Shown here: positions 6,057-7,788 of the stretch, one piece after another
How positions within the stretch are numbered: the stretch's first letter is position 1
Layout: the number at the start of each line of letters is the position of its first letter
Origin: Methanobacteriota archaeon
GTDB lineage: Archaea; Halobacteriota; Syntropharchaeia; DAOWMC01
Reading direction: 5' to 3'
Assembly: GCA_030643285.1 (NCBI GenBank)
Contig: DAOWMC010000046.1
Span: forward strand, 1-7,788
Length of the DNA: 7,788 nt
The notes under the pieces: model-generated
What the model saw: only the letters and a program-made list of their open reading frames with translations
What the model was told of the DNA's origin: nothing
Database searches by the model: none
Translations under genes and position numbers: made by a program

Positions 6057-6782
6057 TTACGATTTGATCTTATGAGATATGGGTGATGAGTGTTGGGAAA
6101 TGAGTTTTCTATCGGACACTTCTTTTACAATTATTCCATCTTCGAGGTGAATCGTTCTATCCGCCTCTTTACCTATATTCGGATCATGGGTAACAATGAC
6201 TATTGTCACCCCTTTTTCCTCATTCATATCCCTCATCAGTTGCATTACTTCTTTTCCACTTGTACTATCCAGATTTCCAGTTGGTTCATCGGCCAGTATG
6301 ATCTTTGGTTTGTTTATAAAGGCCCTTGCAATTGCAACTCGCTGTTGCTGTCCCCCACTTAACTGGTTTGGGGTATGATACATCCGATCCTCTAAATCAA
6401 CCAGCTCAAGGAGTTTCTTTGCATACGCCTTCTGCCCGTTTCTTATACCGCTCGGGGCTAAGGGCACGAAAATGTTCTCTAAAGCGTTAAGCGTGGGTAT
6501 AAGATTGAAGCTCTGGAATATAAATCCTATTTTATCTTTTCTAAGATCACAAAGCTTTGCATAACATAGATTTTCTATATCCACACCATCAATCCATATT
6601 TTTCCCGATGTTGGCCGATCCAGACCACCCATTAGATATAAAAGTGTACTCTTTCCACTTCCCGAAGGGCCCATCACGCTAACAAATTCCCCACTTTCTA
6701 TCCTGAGGTCTATTTCATTTGCCCCGTATACTTTTGTTCCGCCTAAATGGTATACCTTTGTAAGTTCCTTTGTCACTATCAT
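6057..6782 (-). CDS. ABC transporter ATP-binding protein, MacB/LolD type
   Basis: Cytoplasmic ATPase that powers the adjacent FtsX-type permease. From ATG 6782 (241 residues): A-loop Tyr in LTKVYHLG (7-14), Walker A GPSGSGKST (38-46), Q-loop FQSFNLIP with Gln90, signature LSGGQQQRVAIAR (141-153), Walker B IILADEP (161-167) with D-loop GNLD, and H-loop VTHD with His199. The sequence around EPTGNLD and FQSFNLIP is typical of the LolD/MacB/FtsE subfamily. A longer reading from ATG 6806 (8 extra residues, overlapping the permease) is possible, but 6782 is preferred because GGGAAGG lies 5 nt upstream and homologues start directly at this first strand. The permease stop TAA and this ATG are one base apart, so translation is probably coupled. 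The C-terminal 20 or so residues (Ser/His/Lys-rich) form a short non-conserved tail. Substrate is not evident. Confidence 0.95.
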   Translation of the reverse strand: MIVTKELTKVYHLGGTKVYGANEIDLRIESGEFVSVMGPSGSGKSTLLYLMGGLDRPTSGKIWIDGVDIENLCYAKLCDLRKDKIGFIFQSFNLIPTLNALENIFVPLAPSGIRNGQKAYAKKLLELVDLEDRMYHTPNQLSGGQQQRVAIARAFINKPKIILADEPTGNLDSTSGKEVMQLMRDMNEEKGVTIVIVTHDPNIGKEADRTIHLEDGIIVKEVSDRKLISQHSSPISHKIKS

Positions 6783-6783
6783 T

Positions 6784-7788
6784 TTAACCTTCCCTGAATG
6801 CTTCAAGTGGATTCATACCTGCGGCCCTCCATGCAGGGTATAGACCACCACCTACTCCAACAACAATTCCAAAAAGTGCAGCCGAGGCAATTAACATGGC
6901 GTTAAGTATTATCTCTGTTCCCTGAAACAGTATACCCATACCTAAAATTGCAACTACTCCAAGACCGATTCCACAACCAGTGCCTATGACTGAGATGATC
7001 ACAGACTCGATCATGATCAGTTTGATAACATCTTTTTTGTGCCAACCCGTTGCCATAAGGACTCCGATCTCTTTTGTTCGCTCGACTACTGACATTATCA
7101 TCGTATTTATAATACCAATAAATCCAATCGATCCTGAAAATATTAGCATCAATAAAAACATAAAACTCATCTTTTCAGAGAACTCATCCATCGTCTTCAT
7201 CATCTCTCTATTAATACCAACATTCGTATCTGGAAGTAGCACCCTCATCTTTCTGATTGCATCTTCTTCCTCTGCCTGTGTTATATCCACGGCGACCATG
7301 GATATCTGAGATGAGGTAAAACCTTTAATCTTCTGAGCTTCTTTCAAACTTATGAGGACATGAGAATTCCTCATATCCGAGTCACCATCATACACCCCAA
7401 CGATATCAAAATCGTATTTTTCTCCACTGTCTATGACGCCGTTTTCATTTTTATCAAATGTAACTACGATTCTGTCACCAATACTTTTCCCTGTTTTTTC
7501 TTCGAGTTCAACACCTATCAGGCAAACTCCATAAGCACCTTTTCTGAACATTGTCCCTGAGATAACGTTAGTCATATAACTGTTAATATTCCTCTCGCTC
7601 TGTGGGTCGATACCAACTAAATAAGTACCACCCATCATCTCCTTGAAATCATCTGGCATTGCCTCCATTCCGGGCATTATAATCTCCACACCTTCGATTT
7701 TAACAAATTCGTATACCCTCGATGCAGTACCCTTTACGCCTGTGACCCGCTCTATAGTCCTGATTATATCCTTATCCAACACGCCAAC
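6784..7788 (-). CDS. MacB/FtsX-type ABC permease (N-terminus beyond right edge)
   Basis: Membrane subunit of a MacB-like ABC system, in which one N-terminal helix, a large extracytoplasmic domain and three C-terminal helices transmit force across the membrane instead of forming a classical channel. The frame is open to the window edge; the first in-window GTG (7782) sits in mid-domain, so the true start and first helix lie outside. Counting from that GTG: ectodomain 1 to about 200 with the MacB-type TYLVGIDPQSE and IGDRIVV segments; helices at about 206-232, 253-283 and 294-315; the FtsX signature VVERTKEIGVLMATGW (232-247) between the first two; and the terminal YPAWRAAGMNPLEAFREG. Residues 110-121 (DKNENGVIDSGE) form a canonical EF-hand-like calcium loop in the ectodomain. 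It is first in the cluster with the ATPase and Ig-like genes. Assignment is firm; the exported or acted-on substrate is unknown. Confidence 0.93.
   Translation of the reverse strand, partial: VGVLDKDIIRTIERVTGVKGTASRVYEFVKIEGVEIIMPGMEAMPDDFKEMMGGTYLVGIDPQSERNINSYMTNVISGTMFRKGAYGVCLIGVELEEKTGKSIGDRIVVTFDKNENGVIDSGEKYDFDIVGVYDGDSDMRNSHVLISLKEAQKIKGFTSSQISMVAVDITQAEEEDAIRKMRVLLPDTNVGINREMMKTMDEFSEKMSFMFLLMLIFSGSIGFIGIINTMIMSVVERTKEIGVLMATGWHKKDVIKLIMIESVIISVIGTGCGIGLGVVAILGMGILFQGTEIILNAMLIASAALFGIVVGVGGGLYPAWRAAGMNPLEAFREG

Noticed and set aside
4679..6058. Shared ATGGATTGT at 4679-4687 and 6043-6051 as flanking repeats around the Ig-like gene
   Set aside because: A 9-mer in AT-rich DNA is expected by chance; no longer similarity extends around it and there are no inverted ends.
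6783..6806. ATPase start at ATG 6806 overlapping the permease gene
   Set aside because: The eight extra residues (MKHSGKVK) are the out-of-frame reading of the permease end and the SD; ATG 6782 has better spacing to GGGAAGG and matches where the family begins.
1..7788. CRISPR arrays, tRNA or rRNA genes
   Set aside because: No regularly spaced repeats and no cloverleaf or conserved T-loop type sequence were found; the non-coding stretches are short and accounted for above.

Overview
The window looks like a piece of a euryarchaeal chromosome. The helicase has the architecture of archaeal Hef (XPF/FANCM type). Beside it are an archaeal PAC2-type proteasome-assembly protein and an archaeal CPSF-like beta-CASP nuclease. 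Start regions carry TATA boxes and GGAGG-type ribosome sites, and there is a COG1361-type Ig-like surface protein next to a MacB-type ABC transporter. The DNA is moderately AT-rich. A methanogen- or ANME-related lineage is my inference from this gene mix; nothing here fixes the genus.

Layout. (1) 1-1576, minus strand: the helicase half of Hef, running off the left edge before its nuclease domain. (2) 1577-1647: a compact divergent promoter region with a palindromic TATATATA. (3) 1648-3684, plus strand: a two-gene unit, a PAC2 protein followed 15 nt later by an aCPSF2-like ribonuclease whose start codon is problematic. (4) 3685-3747: a short convergent gap with a hairpin plus U-tract serving the opposite gene. 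(5) 3748-4206, minus strand: moaC of molybdopterin/tungstopterin cofactor synthesis. (6) 4207-4693: a 487-nt stretch without an intact gene, containing a 40-codon relic resembling the N-terminus of an ISL3-type transposase and other short coding-like scraps. (7) 4694-7788, minus strand: a three-gene export-type cluster transcribed right to left: MacB/FtsX-type permease (N-terminus beyond the right edge), its ABC ATPase (stop and start one base apart), then a secreted Ig-like (CARDB/NEW3-like) protein with its own TATA-like sequences.

Working together: the left half is information processing (fork repair, proteasome assembly, RNA 3'-end processing or decay). The right half is a cell-envelope system in which the ATPase and permease probably drive a mechanical, MacB-like cycle acting on an extracytoplasmic partner, for which the adjacent Ig-like protein is the obvious candidate. 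The points most worth following are a perfect EF-hand-type calcium loop in the permease ectodomain, the unanchored C-terminus of the Ig-like protein beside transposase debris, and the apparent AUU start of the nuclease. I did not find a clearly new system. The permease, ATPase and Ig-like trio is the nearest candidate.
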